A stretch of 61,132 bases of DNA from the NCBI GenBank assembly GCA_034422875.1, contig DAOUJI010000035.1, positions 1-61,132 of the forward strand. The letters run 5' to 3'. Positions 9,033 to 17,784 of this stretch are shown piece by piece; positions within the stretch are counted from its first letter, which is position 1; every line of letters starts with the position of its first letter. This DNA is from DAOUJI01 sp034422875 (GTDB taxonomy: Bacteria; Chloroflexota; Dehalococcoidia; Lucifugimonadales; JAGWBF01). The notes beneath the pieces are model-generated. The model was not told the DNA's origin. It saw only the letters and a program-made list of their open reading frames with translations, and did no database searches. Both the position numbers and the translations under genes were made by a program.

Positions 9033-9080
9033 ACTAAATTCATTTTATATCATAATATAACTCTCTAATATAAATTTAGT
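9033..9080. promoter_or_regulatory. AT-rich palindromic promoter/operator region
   Basis: In a GC-rich chromosome this stretch is almost all A/T. It holds an outer perfect inverted repeat ACTAAATT (9033-9040) / AATTTAGT (9073-9080) and an inner one TTATAT-cata-ATATAA (9045-9060). It sits 15-60 bases upstream of the ATPase start on the minus strand and about 200 bases before the divergent monooxygenase. Several -10-like hexamers (TATATT, TATAAA) are inside it. Confidence 0.45.
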
Positions 9081-9274
9081 CAATGGACTAATGGCAAGTA
9101 AACATGAAGACGCCGCTTCCGTTAGGCCCTGATCCTTAGAGCCATACCGATCGAGGAATCGACCCGGAGGCTGAACTGGAGTCGCCGGGATTGACACTCC
9201 ATTTGAGCCGCTCCTATACTCGACTCCGCGTTTCGACGCCGAGAAGCTGGCCGTCTGCGAGAGAAGCTTTCTAC

Positions 9275-10396
9275 ATGAAACGTCCTTCACGCCCGGAACC
9301 CCGTTTCAGCTGGTTCATCCCCATCGATGGAGACGGCGTGCGGCTGGGCTCTCTTCGAGCAGAACGGCCCCCAACCTTCGACTACTTGAGGAAGGTTGTC
9401 CTGACGGCGGAAGAAGAGGGGTTCTATTCGCTGCTGATTCCCACCCGGTTCGCCAACGGCCTCTTTCACGAGTCCGCCCCCCTTGCCGAGACCTGGACCA
9501 CCGCGACTGCCCTTGCCGCGGTCACGAGTCGAATTCGGTTTCTGGTGGCAGTCCGCCCCGGTTTCGTGCCCGTGGGTCTCTTTGCCCAGATGGCTGCGGC
9601 GTTCCACCACATATCCAACGGACGGCTGGATATAAACATCGTTCCCGGAGGCATCCAAAACGACATGGAACGGCTGGGTGAGGAGTTGGACCACGACACA
9701 AAGTATGAGCGGGCGGAAGAGTTCATCGCGGCTTGTCGACTGCTGTGGTCACAGCCTGGCCCGGTGAGCTTCCAGGGCCGCTTCTACAAGCTGGAGGACG
9801 CTTACTGCGAACCCCGCCCAGCCCGCCCCGAAGGACAACAGCCCAGGTTCTACCTGGGCGGTGTATCCGGCTCTGCTTTGGAACTGGCCGGGCGGCAAGC
9901 GGACATCCATCTGAGTTGGATCGAGCCAGTCGAGACCACATCCAAACGCATGGAGGACAGCCGCCACAGCTTCCGGCGGCATGGACGCACTCCGTCCTTT
10001 GGACTGCGCACCCATCTGGTCGTCCGGGACACTGAATCCGCAGCCTGGGACGCGGCTCACGATCTCATCGCCCACGCTGACCCAGAGGTCAAAGCCCAAC
10101 GACAGGCGGCTATAGCAGGCACGACCATGGTGGGCCAGAAAGCCCAGGCCCAGGCTGCCCCCAACCACCGGGTGGCCCCACATCTGTGGAACGGGCTTTC
10201 CGAGGTGCGCGTAAACTGCGGCACCGCCATCGTAGGAAGTCCGGAACAAGCTGCCGCAGAGCTGGTCCGATACTGGGATCTGGGCATTGACGAGTTCATA
10301 CTCTCGGGCTTTCCTCACGTGGAGGAATGCCAACGCGCGGCCTCCGAGGTGGTCCCGCTAGTCAAGAGCAGCGTCTCCAAGGTCCTGGCGGCCTAG
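9275..10396 (+). CDS. LLM-class flavin-dependent monooxygenase (SsuD-like)
   Basis: 373 residues from the ATG at 9275 (MKRPSRPEPRFSWFIPIDGD); the frame runs back to 9191 but the extra residues lack family likeness. Similar to FMNH2-dependent alkanesulfonate-type monooxygenases: ETWTTATALAAVTSRIRFLVAVRPG, FVPVGLFAQMAAAFHHISNGRLDINIVPGG, AEEFIAACRLLWSQPGPVSFQGRFY and FYLGGVSGSALELAGRQADIHL. These two-component enzymes use reduced flavin and O2 to cleave C-S or similar bonds. It is the first gene of an operon with two CoA-transferases 10 and 5 bases apart, so product and CoA activation may be linked. The flavin reductase is not in the window. Confidence 0.88.
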   Translation: MKRPSRPEPRFSWFIPIDGDGVRLGSLRAERPPTFDYLRKVVLTAEEEGFYSLLIPTRFANGLFHESAPLAETWTTATALAAVTSRIRFLVAVRPGFVPVGLFAQMAAAFHHISNGRLDINIVPGGIQNDMERLGEELDHDTKYERAEEFIAACRLLWSQPGPVSFQGRFYKLEDAYCEPRPARPEGQQPRFYLGGVSGSALELAGRQADIHLSWIEPVETTSKRMEDSRHSFRRHGRTPSFGLRTHLVVRDTESAAWDAAHDLIAHADPEVKAQRQAAIAGTTMVGQKAQAQAAPNHRVAPHLWNGLSEVRVNCGTAIVGSPEQAAAELVRYWDLGIDEFILSGFPHVEECQRAASEVVPLVKSSVSKVLAA

Positions 10397-10406
10397 TCTG
10401 ACAGTC

Positions 10407-11618
10407 ATGCAAGACTCAGCTCTGTCCGACATCAAGGTCCTGGACTTCTCCCATCACATAGCCGGACCCTATTGCACCAAGCTCCTGGCCGACTACGGCG
10501 CGGACGTCATCAAAGTGGAACGTCCGGGAAGCGGAGACCGCAGCCGCAGCCTTGGCCCCTTCCCTGACGACATCCCCCACCCGGAAAAGAGCGGCCTCTT
10601 CCTGCACCTGAACACCAACAAGCGCAGCGTAACCCTGGACCTCAAGACCGACGCTGGCGCCGCCATCGCCTTGAAGCTGGCCAAGCAGGCGGACATTGTC
10701 GTCGAAAGCTTCAAGCCTGGAACGATGGAGCGGTTCGGACTGGGCTACGACGTTCTACGCGACGTCAAGCCGGACCTGGTGTTCACGTCCGTGTCCAACT
10801 TCGGCCAAACAGGCCCGTACCGGGACTGGAAGGCCTCGGAGGCCGTGATGTACGGCATGGGCGGGGACATGTATTCCACCGGAGTGGCCGAAAGGGAACC
10901 CATCAAGCTGGGAGGCTCGGTGGGAATGTACCAAGCCGGGGCCGTCGCCGCTTACGCTGCTATGGCGGCCGTGTTCGGCGCTCGTCTACAGGGTGTGGGA
11001 GAACACGTCGACATCTCCATATTCGAGACCCAGTTGGGCTCTATAGACCGGCGCACCAGCAACCTGGTGGGGCACGTTTACACCAGGGAAATCGCTCTCA
11101 GGACCCCTATGGGAGCATCCGGCACCACTTCCCAGGCCTATCCCTGCTCCGACGGCTACCTTGAGGCGACCGTCGCCCGGGGCTACGTGCAGCGGGTCAT
11201 TGGGATGCTCAGGCCCCTTGGATACTTCCAGGAGTCCAAGTGGGACAACGCAGATACATACGGTCACCCGGAGCTGCAACTTGAGGCGGAAGAGCAGTTC
11301 CTGGACTGGTGTTTGCAGCGCACCAAGATGGAGGCTTGGCAGACCACTCAGGCCAACAAGGTGCTTTCAGCGCCCCTCAATTCCATCGGAGACGCCTCTC
11401 AAGACCCGACGCTAAACGAGCGGGGCGCTTTCCAATATGTGGACCATCCTCAAACCGGCGCCCTCAAATACGCGGCCCGGCCCTTCATATTGCCTAAGTC
11501 TCCCTGGTCGGTGCGCCTGCCGCCTCCGCTGCTGGGCCAGCACACCGCCGAAGTCCTGGGCGGCTTGGGCTACACCATTGATGACATCGTGACTCTACGG
11601 CGACAGGGGGTCGTGTAG
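10407..11618 (+). CDS. Family III CoA-transferase (CaiB/BaiF), A-type, lacking catalytic Asp
   Basis: 403 residues with the CaiB fold signatures: VLDFSHHIAGPYCTKLLADY, GADVIKVERPGSGD, LFLHLNTNKRSVTLDL, FKPGTMERFGLGYD and SNFGQTGPYRD. Family III enzymes move CoA between carboxylic acids through an aspartyl-CoA. Aligning the helix after this site with the neighbour (GAVAAYAAM here, GLGAVLAAL in the gene at 24083) puts Ser171 where the catalytic Asp should be. It closely resembles the gene at 22853 (both share RSLGPFP.D.PHPEKSG). Five bases separate it from the next CoA-transferase, which keeps the Asp, so a heteromer is likely. Confidence 0.9.
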   Translation: MQDSALSDIKVLDFSHHIAGPYCTKLLADYGADVIKVERPGSGDRSRSLGPFPDDIPHPEKSGLFLHLNTNKRSVTLDLKTDAGAAIALKLAKQADIVVESFKPGTMERFGLGYDVLRDVKPDLVFTSVSNFGQTGPYRDWKASEAVMYGMGGDMYSTGVAEREPIKLGGSVGMYQAGAVAAYAAMAAVFGARLQGVGEHVDISIFETQLGSIDRRTSNLVGHVYTREIALRTPMGASGTTSQAYPCSDGYLEATVARGYVQRVIGMLRPLGYFQESKWDNADTYGHPELQLEAEEQFLDWCLQRTKMEAWQTTQANKVLSAPLNSIGDASQDPTLNERGAFQYVDHPQTGALKYAARPFILPKSPWSVRLPPPLLGQHTAEVLGGLGYTIDDIVTLRRQGVV

Positions 11619-11623
11619 AGACG

Positions 11624-12913
11624 ATGCTGCCCCTTGAAGGAATACGGGTGCTGGACATGACGGTGGTCTGGGCAGGGCCTTATTGCACAGCTTTGCTGTC
11701 CGCCCTGGGCGCCGAGGTCATCAGAGTGGAGACCACCAATATGTTCGTGCCTCTGACCCGCGGCATCATGGCTCGCCCGGCCAGGCACCAACTTGAGCGG
11801 TTGATGCTGTTCCAGGGAGGGCTGCCTGACAGGGAACCGGGTCAGCGTCCCTGGAACCGCTACCCCATTTTCAACGCCCATTCCAGCAACAAACTAAGCA
11901 TGACCGTGAATCTCAAGACGCCGGAAGGTCTGGGGATATTCAAGCGGCTTGTAAGCAAGTCTGACGTCTTGGTCGAGAACAATGTCACCGAGACCATGGG
12001 CAAGCTGGGCATCTCTTACGAAATGCTCAAAGAGCAGAAGAACGACTTCATCATGATGCGCATGCCCGCCTACGGGAGCACGGGCCCCTACAGCAACTAC
12101 CGGGCTTTCGGCGTCCACATCGAGGGAGTCATAGGCCACAGCGTAATGCGGGGTTACACCGACATGGACCCCTCCTCCAACACAGCAGTGTACGTGGCGG
12201 ACGCCGCCGGAGGAGCCCAGGGAGCCTTCGCGGTTTTGGCCGCACTGAACTACAGGCGTCGCACGGGCAAAGGTCAGCTGGTGGAGTTGTCGTTGACCGA
12301 AAGCGCCCTCCCTTATTTCGGGGAGATGTTCATGGACTACTTCATGAACATCCGCAACCCGGAGCGTTTGGGCAACCGGCATCCTTACGCAGTCCAGGGC
12401 TGCTATCCATGCAAAGGCGAGGACCGATGGCTGAACATCACCATCTTCAACGACAAGGAATGGGACGCCTTCTGCAAAGTCTTGGGAGACCCGCCGTGGG
12501 CAAGGGACGACAGGTTCACAGGCGTCACCGAACGCCGCCACAACCAGGATGACATCGATCCCCACATCGCCGAATGGACCCTGGGAATGGACAACATGGA
12601 AGCTGCCCGGCTATTGCAGGAGGCGGGAGTTCCCGCCGGGCCTGTCATGGACCAGCGCGACGCTGTCAACGATCCCCACGCCAACGAGCGCGGCTTTTTC
12701 GAGGAGATATACCAGGAAGACTGCGGCGTCCACAAATACCCGGGGGCGCCCTTCCGTTTCTCCAACACTGACACGTCCATCAGGCGTGGTCCAGTCCGTC
12801 TCGGCGAGGACAACGAGTACGTCTACAGGACGGTTATGGGCTACTCTGAAGAAGAGTACTCCGACTTCGAGCGGCTGGGGCACATCGGGACCGAATACGA
12901 CCCGGGGGTCTAG
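11624..12913 (+). CDS. Family III CoA-transferase (CaiB/BaiF), B-type, catalytic Asp present
   Basis: 429 residues. Motifs: VLDMTVVWAGPYCTALLSAL, GAEVIRVETTN, NKLSMTVNLKTPEG, MPAYGSTGPYS and VADAAGGAQGAFAVLAAL, where Asp193 is the predicted nucleophile that carries the acyl/CoA intermediate. C-terminal half AARLLQEAGVPAGPVMD is the usual CoA-binding end. It is nearest in pattern to the gene at 24083 (KN[DF].IM...PA[YF]G.TGP, RRRTG.GQ). Third gene of the monooxygenase operon. Organisation as an Asp-free plus Asp-bearing pair recalls heteromeric enzymes such as benzylsuccinate CoA-transferase. Confidence 0.9.
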   Translation: MLPLEGIRVLDMTVVWAGPYCTALLSALGAEVIRVETTNMFVPLTRGIMARPARHQLERLMLFQGGLPDREPGQRPWNRYPIFNAHSSNKLSMTVNLKTPEGLGIFKRLVSKSDVLVENNVTETMGKLGISYEMLKEQKNDFIMMRMPAYGSTGPYSNYRAFGVHIEGVIGHSVMRGYTDMDPSSNTAVYVADAAGGAQGAFAVLAALNYRRRTGKGQLVELSLTESALPYFGEMFMDYFMNIRNPERLGNRHPYAVQGCYPCKGEDRWLNITIFNDKEWDAFCKVLGDPPWARDDRFTGVTERRHNQDDIDPHIAEWTLGMDNMEAARLLQEAGVPAGPVMDQRDAVNDPHANERGFFEEIYQEDCGVHKYPGAPFRFSNTDTSIRRGPVRLGEDNEYVYRTVMGYSEEEYSDFERLGHIGTEYDPGV

Positions 12914-12925
12914 ACGCGCGCTTGC

Positions 12926-13498
12926 CTAACCGGCAGGGCGGTCCCGGAACATGTTCAGGCTCATGGCCTGACCAGGGTTGGGCCGTCCCTCCGTCTCCCC
13001 TAGCCTGACGATCTCCGCGTGGACTGAGTCCTTTGTGATTTCCAGCAAGCCCACCGTCCCCAGCCTCAATTCCTTCTGCCACGGGAAGCTGGGGCTGCCG
13101 CTGTTCATCAGCATTACGTTTTCTTCGCGGAGCTGGAGCCGTTCGTAGTGCGTGTGGCCGCATATCATGATGTCGACGGGTGTGTGGAACGCCTTATAGA
13201 GCAGTTCCACAGGCCGCTCTTCGGGAGTCAGGTCGTGAATCATCCCGATGCGCCAGCCCTCTACATCCAGAATCTGGATTTCCTCGTGACGGTGGTCGGG
13301 AATGGGGTCATTGTTGCCCGTTGAACAGAGCACCGGAGCGAACTGCTCGCACCAGTCCAGCACGCTGTTGCCCGTCAGGTCGCCGCTGTGGAGGATCATG
13401 TCCACATTGGAGAAAAACTCGGCAGGGGCCGGCCCCAGAGCGTCCAGACTCTTGGCCAGCGCCGGCAGGTGAGTGTCTGTAAGAACCCCGATGCGCAT
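12926..13498 (-). CDS. Calcineurin-like metallophosphoesterase, YfcE/MJ0936 family
   Basis: 190 residues with the two-metal site in order: RIGVLTDTHLP (D-x-H), NVDMILHSGDLTG (G-D), CSTGNNDP (GNND), MICGHTHYERL (GHTH). Small proteins of this family are cytosolic phosphodiesterases of uncertain natural substrate. It is encoded convergently with the CoA-transferase operon, with only 12 bases between the two stops, and no co-directional partner. Confidence 0.88.
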   Translation of the reverse strand: MRIGVLTDTHLPALAKSLDALGPAPAEFFSNVDMILHSGDLTGNSVLDWCEQFAPVLCSTGNNDPIPDHRHEEIQILDVEGWRIGMIHDLTPEERPVELLYKAFHTPVDIMICGHTHYERLQLREENVMLMNSGSPSFPWQKELRLGTVGLLEITKDSVHAEIVRLGETEGRPNPGQAMSLNMFRDRPAG

Positions 13499-13584
13499 CC
13501 GCCAAGCCTACAGGCGCGGGATGCTCAAGTCAATGCGCCAAGACCCGTTTTCGAGCCTAGTGGGCAGCGAACGTCTTTCTGTAG

Positions 13585-14460
13585 TTAGATGGCTAAATCC
13601 AAGGGAAGATCACTGATGTCCCTTAGTCGTCTGCCTGCGACCAGGGTTTCTAGCATATCTAATTGCGACTCGTCTTCAAGCGAACCCACAGCTTCTCGTA
13701 GTTCGTACATCGCCATGTGATACACGCAATCAATGTCGCCTGAGCCTAAAGCGAGGGAGGCCAATCTGGTTGGCATTGGCTCACCGGTCACCACTACGAT
13801 GTGAGGGGTGTTGCCTTTTCTGTTCCTTATCAGATTGAGGGCTTCGGTTCGTGTGTTCTGGGCCCGGTCGCTACGTATTGTCCACTTGCATGAAATGCTC
13901 GCGTGCAGCATGGTTGCGCTACCGGAGTTGCTCGCCCTGAGCGGAGACAAACTGCCTCCCTCGTCGTTGTCAGCTATATACCGTTCGTTCGCATTGATGG
14001 CGGCGTCGGATACAGGTTCTCTCCCGATCACTATGTCGGGAACGACCAGGTAGTCGATGGCGAATGCGGCACGAAACTCACGATTCTCTCGGTGTTCTTC
14101 AAGCATCTCCCGAACCGTCGCCAGATGTCCATATTGGTCGAACGCCGTGATTCCGGTTCTGGCCTGTTCGGTGCTATATCTCCATTCACCCGGCCTAAGA
14201 TGGGAGAGACTTGAGAATGCCTTCTCAACGAACTGCTTGGTAAGTTCTGTGAATGCGACTCCGGCCGATTGGCTCTTGGCTGGTGCGTTTGTAGCGTTCG
14301 ACGCGTTAGCCAGCATTGCCGAAGCAATGAATACGCTAACTTTACTTCCCTTGTCTGCGTTGGATGGATAGTTCCCTTCCCAACCCCATACCCTGCTTTG
14401 AAGACTCTGATGGTACTCATGCCGAAGCTGCATCAGTAAAGAGTGGGACGAGGAACTCAT
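13585..14460 (-). CDS. Type II restriction endonuclease, NgoMIV/Cfr10I family
   Basis: 291 residues. The active site matches the PD...SxK variant of this family: VVPDIVIG (Asp142), ASISCKWTIRSDRAQNTR (Ser190, Lys192) and Glu206 in TEALNL. The SCK-to-Glu spacing (14) equals that known for NgoMIV (S185/K187/E201), and an early acidic residue near 72 (TELT) fits its Glu70. Family members cut GCCGGC or RCCGGY as tetramers; the exact site here is inference. It starts 3 bases after the methyltransferase stop, so translation is coupled. The two genes look less GC-rich than their neighbours, suggesting acquisition. Confidence 0.85.
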   Translation of the reverse strand: MSSSSHSLLMQLRHEYHQSLQSRVWGWEGNYPSNADKGSKVSVFIASAMLANASNATNAPAKSQSAGVAFTELTKQFVEKAFSSLSHLRPGEWRYSTEQARTGITAFDQYGHLATVREMLEEHRENREFRAAFAIDYLVVPDIVIGREPVSDAAINANERYIADNDEGGSLSPLRASNSGSATMLHASISCKWTIRSDRAQNTRTEALNLIRNRKGNTPHIVVVTGEPMPTRLASLALGSGDIDCVYHMAMYELREAVGSLEDESQLDMLETLVAGRRLRDISDLPLDLAI

Positions 14461-14463
14461 GGA

Positions 14464-15738
14464 TCAATCTTTCAGTAAGCCGATAACATATTCTTCATGG
14501 ATCCGTCGTTCGATGCCAGAGTTGTTATGGTTGAACCGCGCCGGCATCATGCGCCGGTTTCTATCCAGTTGCCGTTTCTGCACACCAACAACTTTGAACC
14601 CCTCGTGGGAAGCCAACGTCGCCAAGTGCACATGGGTTTCAAGAGCGCCGCCCCTAATGGTTGATGGGCCAACCACAACCACTGCTGACTTACCGGGCTT
14701 AAGAACTCTCATCATCTCCCCTAGGACTAAACGCATGTCCCAGAAGTATTTTTCGACTACTCTGCTCTTGTGCCGGTCTAAGAGGCCAATGTCATTGACC
14801 GCAGCGGCCACTGTGGACGGCAACGATATGTCTCTGTCGGGAAGACGTTCTGACCCAACGTACTGACTTCGAAGACTAGCCAGAGCCGGGATGGACTCTC
14901 CTAGCCACACAAGTGAAAACTTGTGAGCCCGGACGTAGTCTAGGGCATTAGCGTATGGAGGAGACGTGACGATAAGGTCGAGGCTGTCGGATGGCAGAGG
15001 CAGCGCTCTAGAGTCCGCATGGATTACTCTGGCACAGCCTTTCTCCACCTCTTTCACGCTATCAAAAATCTTAACTGCGTTTGTCAGAACAGCCTGAAAT
15101 CTCTTGATGGCGTTCTTGGGTTCTTTCGTGCTCACCTTGTGAGGTCGGGAATGCGCCAAGTCCCGGGCAAGCGAAACACCTCCGGACTTAGTGACTATGA
15201 CGGACGAAAACAGTACCTCCAGAAGACGCCGCATCTCCAGAGACTCAACTCTTCTTATTGCCAGAACAAGCGCGGCCAGTTCGTGCTGGGTCTGTGGAAG
15301 AAACCAGTAGTCTACGAATTTCCGTGTTTCCCGGTCCCAGGTCTCCGCAACACTGTCGAATGCGTGAGCCCCGGCACATAGCTCATGGGCGTGAGCCAAC
15401 ACGTTCACTCCCACTCGACTTAACGAGGTTGAATCGACATCAGTGGTTTTGGCCAGTGACTGCCTGACAGCAAGGGGGTCTAGGTCAACCCCTACAACAT
15501 TCCGCCTCAGAAGCCATCCTTCGACTAGAGTGGCGCCTGACCCGGACATCGGGTCTAAGACGGTTTCCCCAACATCCGACAGGCCTTCAATAAAGTACCT
15601 CGGAAGTTGACCAGGGAATCTTGCGGCGTACGTGTGGAGACCGTGTAGTTGGTTCTTAGGGTTCGGATTCGTAAATGAGAGATCCCCCGACAAAAGCCGG
15701 CGGAGGTCCAGTTCAATGCGGCGTTCGGTAGTCGTCAT
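14464..15738 (-). CDS. DNA amino-methyltransferase (N4-cytosine type likely)
   Basis: 424 residues. AdoMet motif I LDPMSGSGATLVEG at 61-74 with VVGVDLDPLAV after it, and catalytic motif IV VTSPPYANALDY at 257-268. A SPPY tetrapeptide is characteristic of exocyclic amino methylation, more often N4-cytosine than N6-adenine; this is not a 5-methylcytosine enzyme, which lacks it. Motif order is I then IV, with a long insert of about 180 residues between. The leading GLHTYAARFPGQLPRYFI is common in such enzymes. It precedes the endonuclease in the same operon and should protect its site. Confidence 0.88.
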   Translation of the reverse strand: MTTTERRIELDLRRLLSGDLSFTNPNPKNQLHGLHTYAARFPGQLPRYFIEGLSDVGETVLDPMSGSGATLVEGWLLRRNVVGVDLDPLAVRQSLAKTTDVDSTSLSRVGVNVLAHAHELCAGAHAFDSVAETWDRETRKFVDYWFLPQTQHELAALVLAIRRVESLEMRRLLEVLFSSVIVTKSGGVSLARDLAHSRPHKVSTKEPKNAIKRFQAVLTNAVKIFDSVKEVEKGCARVIHADSRALPLPSDSLDLIVTSPPYANALDYVRAHKFSLVWLGESIPALASLRSQYVGSERLPDRDISLPSTVAAAVNDIGLLDRHKSRVVEKYFWDMRLVLGEMMRVLKPGKSAVVVVGPSTIRGGALETHVHLATLASHEGFKVVGVQKRQLDRNRRMMPARFNHNNSGIERRIHEEYVIGLLKD

Positions 15739-15915
15739 TCAACAACGATTATGTGAACATCCAAGCCAGTATAGTGTCGATGCGGACGCTAGTAAAGGAG
15801 CGGGTGTCTCTATTCCCGCGGTCGCCGCAGCCGTCACCCACCCACACAAATTGACGCTTGAAGGCTCCTATGCTAACTTGTCTCAGTTCCAACTCGCCTA
15901 CCGAAAGGAGACGCT

Positions 15916-17106
15916 ATGCCTCAGCGCAGAGAGGCCGCCGTCGTAGGCATCAACGAGTACCCGCTCCGAGTAGCCCCCGACGTCAGCTCCCTCCAGATTA
16001 AAGCCCACTCCGCGGCCAATGCCCTGGAGGACGCCGGGCTTTCCTGGTCGGACGTGGACGCCGTATACGACACCGGCGGAGACCAGTCCATCGGCGGCCT
16101 TGGCATATCCGAGTACTTCGGCATGAAGCCCAGTGTCATCGACACCACCTATGTCGGCGGAAGCTCCTTCGAGTTTCTGGCCAACCACGCCGCTTTGAAC
16201 ATCGCCGCCGGCAAGTCCAACGTGGCCCTCATCACCTACGGCTCCACCGCCCACTCCAACCGCAGGGCCATCGGCACCGCTGGAGCCACCGGCGTGGGCG
16301 AGCCCACTCCGTTCAACAACATGGAGGACCCCTGGGGACTGACCCTCATCGCCAACTACGCCATGGTCAAGGCCCGCCACATGCACCAGTACGGCACCAC
16401 GGAAGAGCAGTTCGCCAACATCTCCGTGGCGACCCGCCGCCACGCCATGCGCAACCCGGAGGCCGTACAGGCGATGACGGACCTGGCCTTCGTGGGCATC
16501 AACGAAATCACGACGCAGGACGTGATCGACTCCCGGCTTATCGCCTACCCGTTGCACCTGCTGGAGTGCTGCATGGTGTCCGACGGGGGCGGAGCCGTGG
16601 TGATTGCTTCCAAGGACGTGGCCGCCAACACCCGCAAGAAGCCGGCCTGGATTATCGGCACCGGAGAAGCCACCAAGTACCGGGAGAACGGAGGCGACAT
16701 CACGGTCAGCGCCGGAGCCCAGTCGGGTCCGGTGGCTTTCGCCGACGCCGGAGTCTCCCCTTCCGAGATAGACATCCTGATGGCCTACGACTCCTTCAGC
16801 ATAACCGTCATGTGCATGATCGAGGACCTGGGCTTCTGCACGAAGGGCGAGGGCGGAGCGTTCGTCAGCGACGGACGCCTCAACTTCGACGACCCCCGGA
16901 AACCCGCCATCAACACCGACGGCGGCGGCCTGTCCTCCAACCACCCGGGCCAGAGGGGAATCTTCCTGCTCATAGAGGCGGTGAGGCAGCTCCGTGGGGA
17001 GTCGACGTCCCAGATTCAGGACCCCAAGCTGGCCTGCGCCGTGGGCAACGGCGGTCAACTGGGTTCCCGCCACGCCACGGGAGTGACCATCCTGGCCGCC
17101 GACTAA
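15916..17106 (+). CDS. Thiolase-like protein (SCP2/Ltp2-DitF type), no thiolase Cys
   Basis: 396 residues with the thiolase fold: AAVVGINEYP, AANALEDAGLSWSDVDAVYD, GGSSFEFLANHAALNIAAG, DGGGAVVIASKD, NTDGGGLSSNHPGQRG and GNGGQLGSRHATGVTIL. The nucleophilic cysteine of true thiolases, expected in the segment VGGSSFEFL, is serine. Together with the DUF35 protein encoded next (29 bases on), this fits the Ltp2/ChsH2-DUF35 type, which cleaves steroid-like side chains by retro-aldol chemistry rather than thiolysis (family knowledge; substrate here unknown). It is divergent from the methyltransferase. Confidence 0.85.
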   Translation: MPQRREAAVVGINEYPLRVAPDVSSLQIKAHSAANALEDAGLSWSDVDAVYDTGGDQSIGGLGISEYFGMKPSVIDTTYVGGSSFEFLANHAALNIAAGKSNVALITYGSTAHSNRRAIGTAGATGVGEPTPFNNMEDPWGLTLIANYAMVKARHMHQYGTTEEQFANISVATRRHAMRNPEAVQAMTDLAFVGINEITTQDVIDSRLIAYPLHLLECCMVSDGGGAVVIASKDVAANTRKKPAWIIGTGEATKYRENGGDITVSAGAQSGPVAFADAGVSPSEIDILMAYDSFSITVMCMIEDLGFCTKGEGGAFVSDGRLNFDDPRKPAINTDGGGLSSNHPGQRGIFLLIEAVRQLRGESTSQIQDPKLACAVGNGGQLGSRHATGVTILAAD

Positions 17107-17135
17107 TCATAGACCTCTGCAAGGAGAGATTTGAA

Positions 17136-17552
17136 ATGCCTCCACTAAGACCGCAACCCCGTTTCCCCGAGCCGGACACGGAAGCCTTCTGGGAAGCCAC
17201 TAAGCGACACGAGCTCACTTACCAGGTCTGCAATCGATGCGGCGAAGTCGTGTTCTATCCCCGGTCCCACTGCACCAAGTGCGGATCGAGGGACCTGAAA
17301 TGGAACACATCCAAGGGTGAAGGCCAGGTGTACACCTTCTCCGTCGTAATGCAGAGCCGCCATCCGGCCTTCAAGGACCTGGGCGCTTATGCGATAGCCT
17401 ACGTGGACCTGGACGAAGGGTTCCGCATCATGTCCAACATCGTGGGTGTGGAAGACCCCACCAAGGACATCCAGTGCGGCATGAGGGTCAAGGTGAAATG
17501 GGAAGACCAGGGCGAGGGTGAGGTTTCCCTGCCCCTGTTCGAGCCCGCCTAG
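17136..17552 (+). CDS. DUF35 zinc-ribbon/OB-fold protein
   Basis: 138 residues from the ATG at 17136, after AAGGAGAGA. The frame continues upstream inside the thiolase-like gene but that part is not homologous. A rubredoxin-like zinc ribbon (VCNRCGEVVFYPRSHCTKCG, four cysteines) is followed by an OB-fold (GQVYTFSVVMQSRHPAF, AYAIAYVDLDEGFRIMSNI, MRVKVKWED). DUF35 proteins bind acyl-CoA and partner with thiolase-like enzymes; the immediate upstream gene is such an enzyme, so the two very likely form one complex. Confidence 0.9.
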   Translation: MPPLRPQPRFPEPDTEAFWEATKRHELTYQVCNRCGEVVFYPRSHCTKCGSRDLKWNTSKGEGQVYTFSVVMQSRHPAFKDLGAYAIAYVDLDEGFRIMSNIVGVEDPTKDIQCGMRVKVKWEDQGEGEVSLPLFEPA

Positions 17553-17553
17553 G

Positions 17554-17588
17554 CCCACCAAGCTTGACGAAATCAAGAACCTTCACCT
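17554..17588 (+). repeat. Diverged direct repeat, copy 1
   Basis: 35 bases starting CCCACCAAGCTTGACGA match 18639-18673 at 30 of 35 positions. The pair brackets the nuclease-like gene. Copy 1 begins 2 bases after the DUF35 stop codon. It retains only part of the internal inverted repeat that is complete in copy 2. Confidence 0.6.
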
Positions 17589-17604
17589 GGAGGTCGAATT
17601 AGCC

Positions 17605-17623
17605 CTGTAGTCGGGGACTACAG
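17605..17623. repeat. Perfect short hairpin
   Basis: CTGTAGTC-ggg-GACTACAG is an 8-base-pair stem with a 3-base loop, just downstream of the DUF35 gene. No T tract follows, so it is not a standard terminator. Confidence 0.45.
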
Positions 17624-17784
17624 TAACCTGCGAAACGACCTCCCACTGCATAGGAGCTGGAAAGCGATTCGGGCAGACTGCCAGTAATGGTAAGACACGT
17701 GTAACAGCAAAATAACGATCCTTTCGTTTCTGGCTTTCCCCAAAACCGTAATTCAGGCGGCCGCCAAGCAACTGGAGGGAGCCG

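Noticed and set aside
13585..15738. Avoidance of GCCGGC as support for the restriction specificity
   Set aside because: The site occurs in the window (about 231, 3936), as expected when a cognate methyltransferase is present, so it gives no support.
15898..17073. 391-codon open frame on the minus strand
   Set aside because: Antisense shadow of the thiolase-like gene, typical of GC-rich DNA; Gly/Val/His-rich with no domain.
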